Shown piece after piece: positions 1 through 7,547 of a stretch of DNA of 14,032 nt. The translations under genes and the position numbers were made by a program. The DNA comes from Candidatus Omnitrophota bacterium. Lineage in GTDB: Bacteria; Hinthialibacterota; Hinthialibacteria; JAKQFZ01. Positions within the stretch are counted from its first letter, which is position 1, and every line of letters begins with the position of its first letter. Under the pieces are notes generated by a model. The model was not told the origin of the DNA and did no database searches. It saw nothing but the letters and a program-made list of their open reading frames with translations. The DNA lies in the NCBI GenBank assembly GCA_029558215.1, contig JAKQFZ010000549.1, forward strand, positions 1-14,032, read 5' to 3'.

Positions 1-1133
1 ATGAGCCCTATACTCCCAAGATATGCATAGCGCTGTGTCACATACGTGTAGCGAAACAGTGGAAAGTTGAAGAAACCCAGCGTCGGGGATAGCGTCAGGG
101 CAAAATAGAACACCGAAACAAAAGCTCCACGACCCAAGCGCTCCCGAAGTGACCACAAGACCGCAAATGTCAAAGCGGCGAAGATGGGAAACAGATATTG
201 CCACCAGATCGTTGAGTCAACAGACCACTTTGGAAAGACTGCCATGAGTCCGAAAGGCAAGACGGTCTTCACTGCATAGAACCAGAAGGCTCTTCCAGCA
301 ACCAGAAAACGTTCCACGACGCCCAGCTCTTCCATCAGCTGCCCAGACTGCCGGGTCAGAACCATCCCAAGCAGGGAAAGCACCAACCCAGCGGCAAAGA
401 ACGGGATGAGCCGCAGCACCTCTCTTCGTTCAATTCTGCCGTTCCGCCACCAAAGGATGGCAAGGATTGCAGCAGGCAATGTCACAGCCACTGATTTGCT
501 TAGCAACGCACAGATAAACCATGCGAGAGAGAACCAGTAGTGACGGCTTCTCATGGTCTGAGATAGCGACAGATAGGCCTTCAGTGAGAACAAGTAGAAG
601 AAACCGGAGAGAAGGTCTTTACGTTCCACAACCCATGCAACTGACTCGACACGCATTGGATGAAGAGCGTAGACTAGTGCAGCAAACCACGCCCAAGGGA
701 CACCGAGTCTCATCAGAACAAGCCAGACCAGCATCGCATTTGCCAAATGGAGAACAACATTTGTCAAGTGATATCCAAATGGTCTGTCACCCCAGATGCG
801 GTATTCTATCCAGAAGGAAGTATAGGTCAGAGGCCAGTAACCTGATTCAACAGCGGAGATTGATTTGGGATCTCTCCAGAGCCCAAACAGCCCCTTGGGG
901 GATGCAATGTTTGGATTCTCAATGACATTCCGGTCGTCCCAAATATATCCTGCGTGAAGAGCCGGAAGGTAGAACCCAATAACCAGAAATGACAACAGCA
1001 GAGCCTTCGTCAAGACCGATTGCCGAACGATGCTGAAGCCTCTGGAGGGATTTAGTTCCTGGCTTCTCTTTCGTCGCTTCACGCTCATCTCAGAATCCAC
1101 CGTCAACCACCTGTTCCGGCGGCGTGCCGTCAT
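1..1133 (-). CDS. TMTC/PMT-like GT-C membrane glycosyltransferase (3' end outside window)
   Basis: This is a polytopic membrane protein, open for 377 codons without a stop to the window edge, so its C-terminus is missing. After the first membrane segment (about residues 41-61) comes an acidic WDD motif (D66, D67), where GT-C enzymes usually carry catalytic or metal-binding acids. Further on are YWPLT (99-103), GYHLTNVVLHLAN (120-132) and the signature HPMRVESVAWVVERKD (158-173). The visible end reads RYAYLGSIG. These are hallmarks of the family that includes eukaryotic TMTC O-mannosyltransferases and many bacterial proteins with C-terminal TPR repeats, which would lie outside the window. It probably transfers a sugar from a lipid-linked donor to an extracytoplasmic protein or glycan. 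The start at 1133 is chosen because GGAGAG lies 10 bases upstream and a good promoter lies before it; ATG at 1088 is the alternative. The family call is firm, but donor and acceptor are unknown. Confidence 0.82.
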   Translation of the reverse strand, partial: MTARRRNRWLTVDSEMSVKRRKRSQELNPSRGFSIVRQSVLTKALLLSFLVIGFYLPALHAGYIWDDRNVIENPNIASPKGLFGLWRDPKSISAVESGYWPLTYTSFWIEYRIWGDRPFGYHLTNVVLHLANAMLVWLVLMRLGVPWAWFAALVYALHPMRVESVAWVVERKDLLSGFFYLFSLKAYLSLSQTMRSRHYWFSLAWFICALLSKSVAVTLPAAILAILWWRNGRIERREVLRLIPFFAAGLVLSLLGMVLTRQSGQLMEELGVVERFLVAGRAFWFYAVKTVLPFGLMAVFPKWSVDSTIWWQYLFPIFAALTFAVLWSLRERLGRGAFVSVFYFALTLSPTLGFFNFPLFRYTYVTQRYAYLGSIGL

Positions 1134-1164
1134 CGGGCAGTCACTCTCCGTTGATCTCTCTGGA

Positions 1165-1193
1165 ATCCTAGTTCCCAATAATGTTGAGGTCAA
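1165..1193 (-). promoter_or_regulatory. sigma70-like promoter of the TMTC-like glycosyltransferase gene
   Basis: On the minus strand TTGACC (1193-1188, 5 of 6 consensus) and TAGGAT (1170-1165, 4 of 6) are separated by exactly 17 bases. Transcription would begin near 1158 and give a short leader of about 25 bases containing GGAGAG before the ATG at 1133. The spacing and position fit well; the assignment is by pattern only. Confidence 0.55.
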
Positions 1194-1333
1194 GCGTGCT
1201 ACGAGGTTCTCCCCACAGACGTATGGAGGAACTATCCAGGACTTCGAGTGGAGCATCAATCTTGTCTCAGATCGGCAATCCAAGCTTGAAAGATAGGCTC
1301 ATTTTTGGCAACATTCGACGATTCAATGCCAAT

Positions 1334-1351
1334 CGAGTTCTTCTGAACTCG
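1334..1351 (+). repeat. perfect 7-bp inverted repeat ahead of the symporter ribosome binding site
   Basis: CGAGTTC (1334-1340) and GAACTCG (1345-1351) are exact reverse complements around the loop TTCT. The hairpin ends five bases before the GGAG ribosome binding site of the symporter gene. It could be a leader hairpin affecting translation or a repressor operator. No run of T follows, so it is not a classical terminator. Confidence 0.5.
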
Positions 1352-1356
1352 TCTAT

Positions 1357-1360
1357 GGAG
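1357..1360 (+). promoter_or_regulatory. ribosome binding site deciding the symporter start
   Basis: GGAG lies nine bases before ATG 1370. This favours 1370 over the in-frame ATG at 1355 and over the longer reading from 1181, which would add 63 residues that do not resemble this family's N-terminus. Confidence 0.55.
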
Positions 1361-1369
1361 AACCTTTTG

Positions 1370-2884
1370 ATGAACGATTCAAACGACAGAAGCCAATGGA
1401 AGAGCAGTTATGGTTTTCTTCTTGCCGCTGTTGGTTCAGCCGTCGGGCTGGGCAACATCTGGCGGTTCAGTTTCCTCTGTCACAAGAATGGCGGCGGTGC
1501 CTTTTTGATCCCGTATTTTGTGGCTCTCTTCATCGTTGGGATTCCGCTTCTGGTGCTTGAGTTCGCGTTGGGTCACAAAAAACAGGGTTCTGCACCCGCC
1601 GCGTTGGAGAAGGTTGGGAAGGAATGGGAATGGCTCGGATGGTGGCCTGTCATCTTCGTCATGTTCGGGATCGTTCTCTACTACAATGTGATCATCGGTT
1701 GGTGCGTCAACTACATGGTGATGGCGTTCCGCTCGATCTGGTCTGGATTTCCATGGGCAGAAGATAGTCAGTCTTTCTTCTACAATGACTTCCTTGCTTT
1801 GTCGGACACTGTCTGGAGTCTGGGAAGCTTGCGATGGCAGATCCTTCTTGCCACGATCCTTGTCTGGGTCGTCAATTGGAGCATCTGCTTTCGGCATGTT
1901 GAAAAGGGAGTTGAGGCAGCGTGCAAGATATTCATGCCTTTGTTGTTGCTCTTGACCCTCACTCTTGTCTTCTGGAGCCTGACACTTCCTGGTGCCATGC
2001 AGGGGGTCAAGGCATACCTTTATCCGGACTGGACTCTTCTGTCGAAGAAGCAGGTGTGGCAGGACGCCTTCGGACAGATTTTTTTCTCTCTGTCTCTTGG
2101 CTTTGGCATCATGATCGCCTACGCCAGTTACCTTCCAAGAAAGGTGAATATCATACGCTACGCCCTGATCACCAGCCTTGCCGACACTCTCTATTCCTTT
2201 GTAGCGGGCTTCGCCGTCTTCAGCATCCTTGGGTATATGGCTCAAGAGATTGGCGCAACGGTACACGGTGTTGTCACCGAAGGCCCGGGGCTTGCCTTTG
2301 TCGTCTATCCCAAAGCATTGACACTCATGGGAAACTTGACAGGTGGACTCTTGGGTACCATCTTCTTTTTGACGCTCTGTGTTGCGGGGCTGTCGTCCTC
2401 GATCTCTATAATCGAGGCCTTCACAGCTGCGGCGCTGGACAAATTCAAGATTGTGCGCGCCCGTCTGGTGACGATCACGTGCAGCATTGGTTTTGTTGGA
2501 AGCCTTGTCTTCTGCTCGCGAGCAGGTCTTTTCTGGCTCGACATTGTGGATCATTTTCTAAACGGCTACGGCTTGATGACCGTTGGCCTTGTCGAATGCC
2601 TTTTGGTCGGATGGTACTACGAGCATGGAAGAATGAGAGATCACCTTGGCCAGTCGTCTGGAAAACCCATAGGAGCTCTTGTCGCTTCATGGTGGGACTG
2701 GTCAATCAAATTCATTGCTCCCGGCTCGCTGTTTCTGATCATCTTCTGGAGCCTTCGAGGTGAGATAAGCCATCCTTACGGAGGATACCCTGTCAGTGCC
2801 GTCGTCATCATCGGTGGTGGCTGGGTTCTGCTGACACATTTCGCAGCAGTATTCTTCAGCCATCTCAAATGGAAGTTGAGATAG
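1370..2884 (+). CDS. Sodium-dependent symporter, neurotransmitter:sodium symporter (SLC6/LeuT) family
   Basis: This 504-residue inner-membrane protein imports an amino acid or amine with Na+. TM1 reads AAVGSAVGLGNIWRF (19-33) followed by NGGGAFLIPY, the hallmark of the family. A24, V25 and N29 align with the LeuT sodium ligands A22, V23 and N27. TM8 reads AGLSSSISIIEA (339-350), where A339, S342 and S343 match the Na2 ligands A351, T354 and S355, with a conservative Thr-to-Ser change. The length suits a bacterial member with 11-12 membrane segments. The start was chosen from the GGAG at 1357. The gene is divergent from the glycosyltransferase, convergent with the reductase, and stands alone as a transcription unit. 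I found no strong sigma70 promoter before it. The substrate cannot be read from the sequence. The longer in-frame extension upstream lacks family features and is treated as non-coding. Confidence 0.95.
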   Translation: MNDSNDRSQWKSSYGFLLAAVGSAVGLGNIWRFSFLCHKNGGGAFLIPYFVALFIVGIPLLVLEFALGHKKQGSAPAALEKVGKEWEWLGWWPVIFVMFGIVLYYNVIIGWCVNYMVMAFRSIWSGFPWAEDSQSFFYNDFLALSDTVWSLGSLRWQILLATILVWVVNWSICFRHVEKGVEAACKIFMPLLLLLTLTLVFWSLTLPGAMQGVKAYLYPDWTLLSKKQVWQDAFGQIFFSLSLGFGIMIAYASYLPRKVNIIRYALITSLADTLYSFVAGFAVFSILGYMAQEIGATVHGVVTEGPGLAFVVYPKALTLMGNLTGGLLGTIFFLTLCVAGLSSSISIIEAFTAAALDKFKIVRARLVTITCSIGFVGSLVFCSRAGLFWLDIVDHFLNGYGLMTVGLVECLLVGWYYEHGRMRDHLGQSSGKPIGALVASWWDWSIKFIAPGSLFLIIFWSLRGEISHPYGGYPVSAVVIIGGGWVLLTHFAAVFFSHLKWKLR

Positions 2885-2909
2885 CAGAGATATTCCAAGC
2901 ATTTCTGCT
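2883..2909. terminator. hairpin between convergent genes, possible weak bidirectional terminator
   Basis: AGCAGAGAT (2883-2891) pairs with ATTTCTGCT (2901-2909) as eight Watson-Crick pairs plus one G-U, around a 9-base loop. It overlaps the symporter stop codon and fills most of the 36-base gap to the reductase gene end. Neither strand has a clear T tract after the stem, so intrinsic termination would be weak. The call rests on position and pairing. Confidence 0.35.
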
Positions 2910-2920
2910 TCAGGCGGTCT

Positions 2921-4174
2921 TCATTGATACCGACTCGGAGTGCCCCCAGCCGTTTCAAAGAGCGCCTCAACGCGAACCGCAATTCGGGCTGTATCGGAAG
3001 GCGAGTAGTCGGTCTCCACGCGAAGATAAGGAAGTCCCATCTCTTCGGCAGTCTGGCTGACAAAATGAGATTCGACATCATAGGTCAGACAGGCCTGCCA
3101 TACCAGATCAATGATGCATTCCGGACGATACTCCTTCACCAACCTTCGGATCAGATTCAGACGCGAATTGTTGGGCGTCTTCACAGAACATGGAAGTTTG
3201 AAATAGTGATCCGCAATGGCTCTCAGTGGGTCACCGTTCCCACAAGGAACATCATCCATAATCGGCTTGAGTCCGGTGCAATTCTCCATAGAGACGACAA
3301 GACCACCATGTTCCTCAATGATATCAAGCACCTTCTCCGCACCATGTGCCATGGGAACACCCGTCATCAACACGCGAACGCGTGAGCCCATGCTACGGTC
3401 AGGCGGCTTTGCAGACAGCATCTCCAAAGCCCTCTCGTACTGCGCACAATCGGTGTCAATACAGGAGATGCTGCTCTTGAACTGAATCAGTTGCCTTCCT
3501 GTCAGGGGTGGCAGATCGCGCTGCATCAGGGCCGCCAACTGACGCCGTAACGACCGCTCACGATTCATCTTCTCAATGGCCTCGTTGAGGGCGCAGTCCG
3601 TGATTCTCACCTTGAAAACAGATTCCAGATGGCTCTTGAGTTTCTCCACTTCCCGATACCAGTGTGCCCTGGCATCGCCATCGGTCTCCTTCTGGGGCAA
3701 TTCGAGTATGTACATCGGCCTTGTCTGAGCCATCAGCTCGTACATCTTCTTCTTCCCGTCGCAGGTCGTCTCTGCAACAATGAGGCTTGACATTTCGAGG
3801 AACGGGTTTGATCTCTGAAGGTGATATCCGTAAGTGGATTTGATGAGGGGACAGAGATTCGAAGGGAGTTCCTGCTCCGCCACAGAGATGGTGTCGAGAG
3901 AACCACCGCAAAGACAAACCGGAACTGCGCCCGCAGCCATGATCAGCTCGCGAGGAGTGTATTCGCACATAATCCCAACGATCGGCTTGCCCTCGACATG
4001 AGCCTTAACGGCATATTCATGGCAGTGTCCGATCATGTTACCAAACCAGGTCAACGGACACTCTTCTTCTGCGGGCACTGAAGCGCCTTGGCTCGAACAG
4101 CCCAGTATCTTTGCTGTCGAACACGGATCAGTCTTCTTTGCCTCAACCTTCTTCTTTCCGCAGCACTCGCACAT
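2921..4174 (-). CDS. Double-cubane-cluster-type anaerobic reductase (2-hydroxyacyl-CoA dehydratase D / YjiM-like family)
   Basis: This cytoplasmic iron-sulfur protein of 417 residues belongs to the HgdB/BcrC/YjiM superfamily. The core motifs are GIMCEYTPREL (67-77), NLCPLIKS (106-113), ETTCDGKKKMYELM (135-148), PMYILELPQK (153-162), ENCTGLKP (297-304), LPCS (327-330) and WQACLTY (359-365). Cys 70, 108, 138, 299, 329 and 362 sit in these blocks and are the likely cluster ligands. Six ligands, three per half, fit the [Fe8S9] double-cubane proteins, which couple ATP hydrolysis in a partner protein to low-potential reductions of small molecules. That assignment is from family knowledge and inference. 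The N-terminus adds a Cys-rich stretch (C2, C4, C5, C18, C26, C39). The gene follows the ABC permease gene by 25 bases with a perfect AGGAGG site. No activator ATPase gene is in the window. The physiological substrate is unknown. A role as one subunit of a CoA-ester dehydratase is possible but less likely, as no second subunit is present. Confidence 0.88.
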   Translation of the reverse strand: MCECCGKKKVEAKKTDPCSTAKILGCSSQGASVPAEEECPLTWFGNMIGHCHEYAVKAHVEGKPIVGIMCEYTPRELIMAAGAVPVCLCGGSLDTISVAEQELPSNLCPLIKSTYGYHLQRSNPFLEMSSLIVAETTCDGKKKMYELMAQTRPMYILELPQKETDGDARAHWYREVEKLKSHLESVFKVRITDCALNEAIEKMNRERSLRRQLAALMQRDLPPLTGRQLIQFKSSISCIDTDCAQYERALEMLSAKPPDRSMGSRVRVLMTGVPMAHGAEKVLDIIEEHGGLVVSMENCTGLKPIMDDVPCGNGDPLRAIADHYFKLPCSVKTPNNSRLNLIRRLVKEYRPECIIDLVWQACLTYDVESHFVSQTAEEMGLPYLRVETDYSPSDTARIAVRVEALFETAGGTPSRYQ

Positions 4175-4181
4175 GAAAAAG

Positions 4182-4187
4182 CCTCCT
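4182..4187 (-). promoter_or_regulatory. perfect AGGAGG ribosome binding site of the reductase gene
   Basis: AGGAGG on the minus strand lies seven bases before ATG 4174. It is the strongest ribosome binding site in the window and fixes this start, which keeps the Cys-rich N-terminus in the protein. Confidence 0.75.
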
Positions 4188-4199
4188 CAGTTTCACGTA

Positions 4200-5891
4200 T
4201 CATGCCCGAAACAATGCTCCCATCTTCTTGCCAAGAAGCCGTCCAGCAAGAAGCAAGCCGACGGCGAGAAACACCATGCTCCACGCTCCAAGCGCAGCAG
4301 CGAGATAACGCCCTTCACCCAAGAGTTGAAACAATTCGTAGATTGCTTTGGTTATGGGGAAATACTCCTGCTTCTGAGCCAACATGAGGGAGTCGCTCAC
4401 CTCAAGCATGGCAAAGCAGAAAGCCAGGATTCCACCAGCAACAAGATTCGCTGCGATCAAAGGCAACGTAATCTTCCTCCACACCCTCAACGAACCTGCA
4501 CCCAGGTTTCGAGCCGCCTCCTCAAAGACAACACCTGTTTGTTGGAGACCTGCAACAAGCGCCCGAACCATATACGGCAGCCGACGAATCGAGTACGCAA
4601 TGACGAGTAGAACAGTGGGGTTCTCCGTCGGATCCAGGATGCTGAAGAACTCCCCTGGCTGAGACATTGCCATGTAGCCAAACGCCAGTACCAACCCGGG
4701 CACTGCAAGCGGAGCCATCACCAATGCGTCCAGCAGGGCGCGTCCTCGAATCTTCGAACGGACAATGATCCACGCTGCAGCAAGTCCGAGAAAAACATCC
4801 AGAAGCGTTGCTAGCGAGGCATATCGCAAACTGTTTCCAATACTCGGAACAGTCATGGCGTGCCCCAACGCAGCTCGATAGTGTTCGGTCGTCCACTGGC
4901 TGGGAAGAATGCTGGAGTACCAGTCACGGCTCAGGCTCATCAGCACCACACAAGTGTGCGGGATGAGCGCAAGCAATGAGACGCCTGCAAAAAGAAGTGT
5001 CGCCATCCATGCTCGGCTTCCAACAAGACGCTTCTCTTGACTCGCTCGAGCCGCTTTGGTCGCAACAACCTGGCTGTGTCTTCCAGCAATGAACTTCCCA
5101 AAGAGAAATGCACAGACAGAAGAGAACATAATTACAACAACCAACACGTAGGCAAACGGGTTATCTCCGACCTCCTTGATGGCGCTGAAGACCTGAACGC
5201 TGCTCACACGGTTGAAGTCAAACATAAGGGGAGTGCCCAATTCCGTGAACGCCCAGATGAAGACAATCGTGCCACCGGCGAAAAGTCCGGGCATCATCAG
5301 AGGCAACATGATCCCGAACAGGCGGCGCAGCCGACCCGCGCCCAGATTCCTCGCCGCTTCATCCATCGCCGGATCTATGTTCGAAAGAGCTGCGGTTGCG
5401 TTGAGATACATCACTGGATACAGATGCAGGGCTTGAGCAATCACAACGCCCCAAAACTGATTGATGCCAAGCCAGTCAATGGGTCGTCCCGAGCAGATGC
5501 CTAGTCTGAAGAGAATCGCGTTCAGCACCCCCATCTGTCCCCAGAATTGCCGAAGTCCAATCGCCCCGACGAAAGGCGGCAGAATCATCGGTACAAGGAC
5601 AATCCCTGCCAGCCACGACTTACCGGGAAACAGAAATCGCGAACTTAGAAACGCCAACGGAACCGAAAGACAAAGGACAACCAGAGTTGTTGCCACAGCA
5701 AGACGAAACGAGTTCCAAAGCCCTTCGAGATAGATGGGATTACGGAAGACTTCCTTGAGGAACTCCAAAGTGAAATGCCCGTCGTCATCAAAGAAACCAC
5801 CGCGAACGGTCTTGTATAAGGGATAGAGAAAGAAGCTTCCCAGTATAAGGACGATCACCGCAAACGCGAAAACTGCTCCTCTGCCTGACAT
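4200..5891 (-). CDS. ABC importer permease, fused double-domain (FbpB/ThiP-like)
   Basis: This 563-residue inner-membrane protein holds two copies of the binding-protein-dependent permease domain, roughly residues 55-270 and 345-555, so one chain supplies the whole channel. Each half carries an EAA loop that docks the ATPase: EAARNLGAGRLRRLFGIMLP (178-197) and EAARNLGAGSLRVWRKITLP (458-477), nearly identical at their starts. Fused permeases of this kind are typical of Fe3+ (FbpB) and thiamine (ThiP) importers and relatives. The start lies one base after the binding-protein stop (TGA G ATG), with AAGGGGAT inside the end of that gene, so the two are translationally coupled. It works with the binding protein and ATPase encoded just upstream. 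The transported compound is not evident. The permease class is certain. Confidence 0.95.
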   Translation of the reverse strand: MSGRGAVFAFAVIVLILGSFFLYPLYKTVRGGFFDDDGHFTLEFLKEVFRNPIYLEGLWNSFRLAVATTLVVLCLSVPLAFLSSRFLFPGKSWLAGIVLVPMILPPFVGAIGLRQFWGQMGVLNAILFRLGICSGRPIDWLGINQFWGVVIAQALHLYPVMYLNATAALSNIDPAMDEAARNLGAGRLRRLFGIMLPLMMPGLFAGGTIVFIWAFTELGTPLMFDFNRVSSVQVFSAIKEVGDNPFAYVLVVVIMFSSVCAFLFGKFIAGRHSQVVATKAARASQEKRLVGSRAWMATLLFAGVSLLALIPHTCVVLMSLSRDWYSSILPSQWTTEHYRAALGHAMTVPSIGNSLRYASLATLLDVFLGLAAAWIIVRSKIRGRALLDALVMAPLAVPGLVLAFGYMAMSQPGEFFSILDPTENPTVLLVIAYSIRRLPYMVRALVAGLQQTGVVFEEAARNLGAGSLRVWRKITLPLIAANLVAGGILAFCFAMLEVSDSLMLAQKQEYFPITKAIYELFQLLGEGRYLAAALGAWSMVFLAVGLLLAGRLLGKKMGALFRA

Positions 5892-5892
5892 C

Positions 5893-7530
5893 TCAGATCC
5901 CCTTCGTTTCTAACGCCGCTTCACGCGCAAGTCGGTACTGCTGCTGAAAAAAGGCTCCCCAGAGTCGAACGATTCTGACTTCATCCGCTTTCCTTCGCAT
6001 CTCCGAATTGGTCTCCGCTATGCGCTCCAGACTGGCGTTCTCCGGCAACGCTTCAAAAAAACGCATCGCCCGCGGGGAGGCATCCGGCCCTCCAGCGTCG
6101 AGGACCGCCCTCCACGCCAAACGCAGTTCATCACCTGTGTTGAGACACATGCTTTGGATCAGAAGCCTGGTGATGCCAAACAGTTTCCCTGTCCATTCCC
6201 CATGGTAAGTGAAGGACTCTGCCAGCGTGAATGGATTCTCACCAGGATGGCTTCTGTACGGCATGAATTCAGAAACATAGAAGTCTCGGCGGATGGGAAG
6301 CCGGTGGAGTGTATACTTGGAAGGGCCTCCCGGTGTGCCAGCTCGAAAGCCCCAGAGTTTCTGACCGTCCATTGACAACGTAAAGACAATAAAACGTTGC
6401 GCCAGTTCCCGATTCGGTGCCCCCCTCAGCATGGCAATCGGATCACAGCTGACAGTCGTTCCCCCTTTCGGAGAAACATAATGCATTCGGCTCGCACCAC
6501 CCGGCAATGAAACGGCCTCCGCTTGAAACTGGCCGTAGAAATCAATGCACATCCCCACAGAGGCATCACCAAGAGCTACGTCCCAGGTTACTTTCGATGC
6601 GGAATCTGTCACGTAGCGGGAATTGGCCGCCGCTCTTCGGATCACATTCAGACCCTCAGCCCAACCTTTGCCGAGCTGGCTTGCATACTCAGGTGAATCC
6701 GGACTGAGACCTGCAACTGCGTCTGCCATCTCTTGCTGAATGACCATCTCAAACGCTTTCATCATAGAGCCGCTCTTGGTCGGATCTGCAAGTGCCACAG
6801 TTCCAAACAACTCCGGTTGTCCCAAGTCCCTCCAGCAGCTCGGAGCCGTTGTCAAAGGCATCAACTGAAGAATGTCCGTGTTGTAGCAGATCCCGAACGA
6901 CGAGACTGTCGCACCATACCACCGGTCTTCCGAGTCACACCATCGCTCGCCCGAGATTGTCTCCGGAATCTCCTTCTCCAAGACCTCATGCCCTTCTGGA
7001 GTGTCTCGGTAACCACAGGGCACCGTATGCCCCATCGCTGCCTGTCTGGAATGATCGTATTCTCCTCCACCGAAGAAGAGATCAATCCCGACGCCAACAT
7101 CTGAGGTTAGGAATTCACGACGTGCCTCTCTGATCGCGTCAGAGAGCGATTCATCGTGGGGATCTACTTTTGGATTACTGAATGAAGTTGCAGCCTCGGA
7201 AGTCCAGGAGTGACCGAGAGCCTGCCAATGGGCGCGAAATGCCGAAGCAAACTGGGCTCCCAGATACCTCGTGATTTCCGACGTTCCACCAACGTTGCGC
7301 CAGTCCACATCAACAGGGACTCCATACCGGCGCTCATGCCAGTCAGAAAAGGCCCTGCCAAACTCATACCGTATCGCTTCATTGTGCGGGCTGATGATGA
7401 CCAAAGGGAGTGCGTTCGAGGGCCGGATTGCCTCCTGAGGCCTCAGCAGAAAAGGAAGTCCCAATACGGCAACAAAGACACAGAACAAAACTGCCGTTGA
7501 GATACCTGACTTCTCTTCTTTGCCATGCAT
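5893..7530 (-). CDS. ABC importer substrate-binding protein with long C-terminal extension
   Basis: This 545-residue periplasmic binding protein is of the Fe3+/thiamine/polyamine-like fold. An N-terminal hydrophobic segment (about 11-29) exports it; there is no lipobox cysteine and no clear signal-peptidase site, so it may stay membrane-anchored. Family-like motifs follow in order: ISPHNEAIRYEFGRAF (46-61), WRNVGGTSEITRYL (77-90), GIDLFFGGGEYD (148-159), ADPTKSGS (248-255), VGMCIDFYG (325-333) and DPIAMLRGAPN (363-373). The segment DPTKSGS is shared with iron and thiamine binding proteins. Most such proteins are 320-370 residues long; here about 150 residues extend beyond the usual end (after about 415), with no motif I recognise. 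The gene lies 17 bases after the ATPase gene and 1 base before the permease gene. The ligand is unknown: iron, another metal, or a small organic or phosphorylated compound are all possible. Confidence 0.9.
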   Translation of the reverse strand: MHGKEEKSGISTAVLFCVFVAVLGLPFLLRPQEAIRPSNALPLVIISPHNEAIRYEFGRAFSDWHERRYGVPVDVDWRNVGGTSEITRYLGAQFASAFRAHWQALGHSWTSEAATSFSNPKVDPHDESLSDAIREARREFLTSDVGVGIDLFFGGGEYDHSRQAAMGHTVPCGYRDTPEGHEVLEKEIPETISGERWCDSEDRWYGATVSSFGICYNTDILQLMPLTTAPSCWRDLGQPELFGTVALADPTKSGSMMKAFEMVIQQEMADAVAGLSPDSPEYASQLGKGWAEGLNVIRRAAANSRYVTDSASKVTWDVALGDASVGMCIDFYGQFQAEAVSLPGGASRMHYVSPKGGTTVSCDPIAMLRGAPNRELAQRFIVFTLSMDGQKLWGFRAGTPGGPSKYTLHRLPIRRDFYVSEFMPYRSHPGENPFTLAESFTYHGEWTGKLFGITRLLIQSMCLNTGDELRLAWRAVLDAGGPDASPRAMRFFEALPENASLERIAETNSEMRRKADEVRIVRLWGAFFQQQYRLAREAALETKGI

Positions 7531-7547
7531 GGAAAACGCCCCGTATC

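Noticed and set aside
521..925. Plus-strand open frame opposite the glycosyltransferase gene
   Set aside because: The minus strand here encodes a continuous family-typical protein; the plus reading has no motif.
1181..1369. In-frame upstream extension of the symporter (63 codons)
   Set aside because: The sequence is unlike any symporter N-terminus and the better ribosome binding site belongs to ATG 1370. The frame is simply open by chance.
1436..2554. Long open frame on the minus strand (372 codons) opposite the symporter gene
   Set aside because: It lies wholly antisense to a gene with strong family motifs. Its translation is rich in charged residues without domain or membrane pattern, and it has no ribosome binding site or promoter that I can see.
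1921..2763. Plus-strand open frame of 280 codons inside the symporter gene
   Set aside because: It is a shifted reading frame of the symporter. The product has no recognisable motif and is rich in Cys, Arg and Trp, as is usual for out-of-frame readings.
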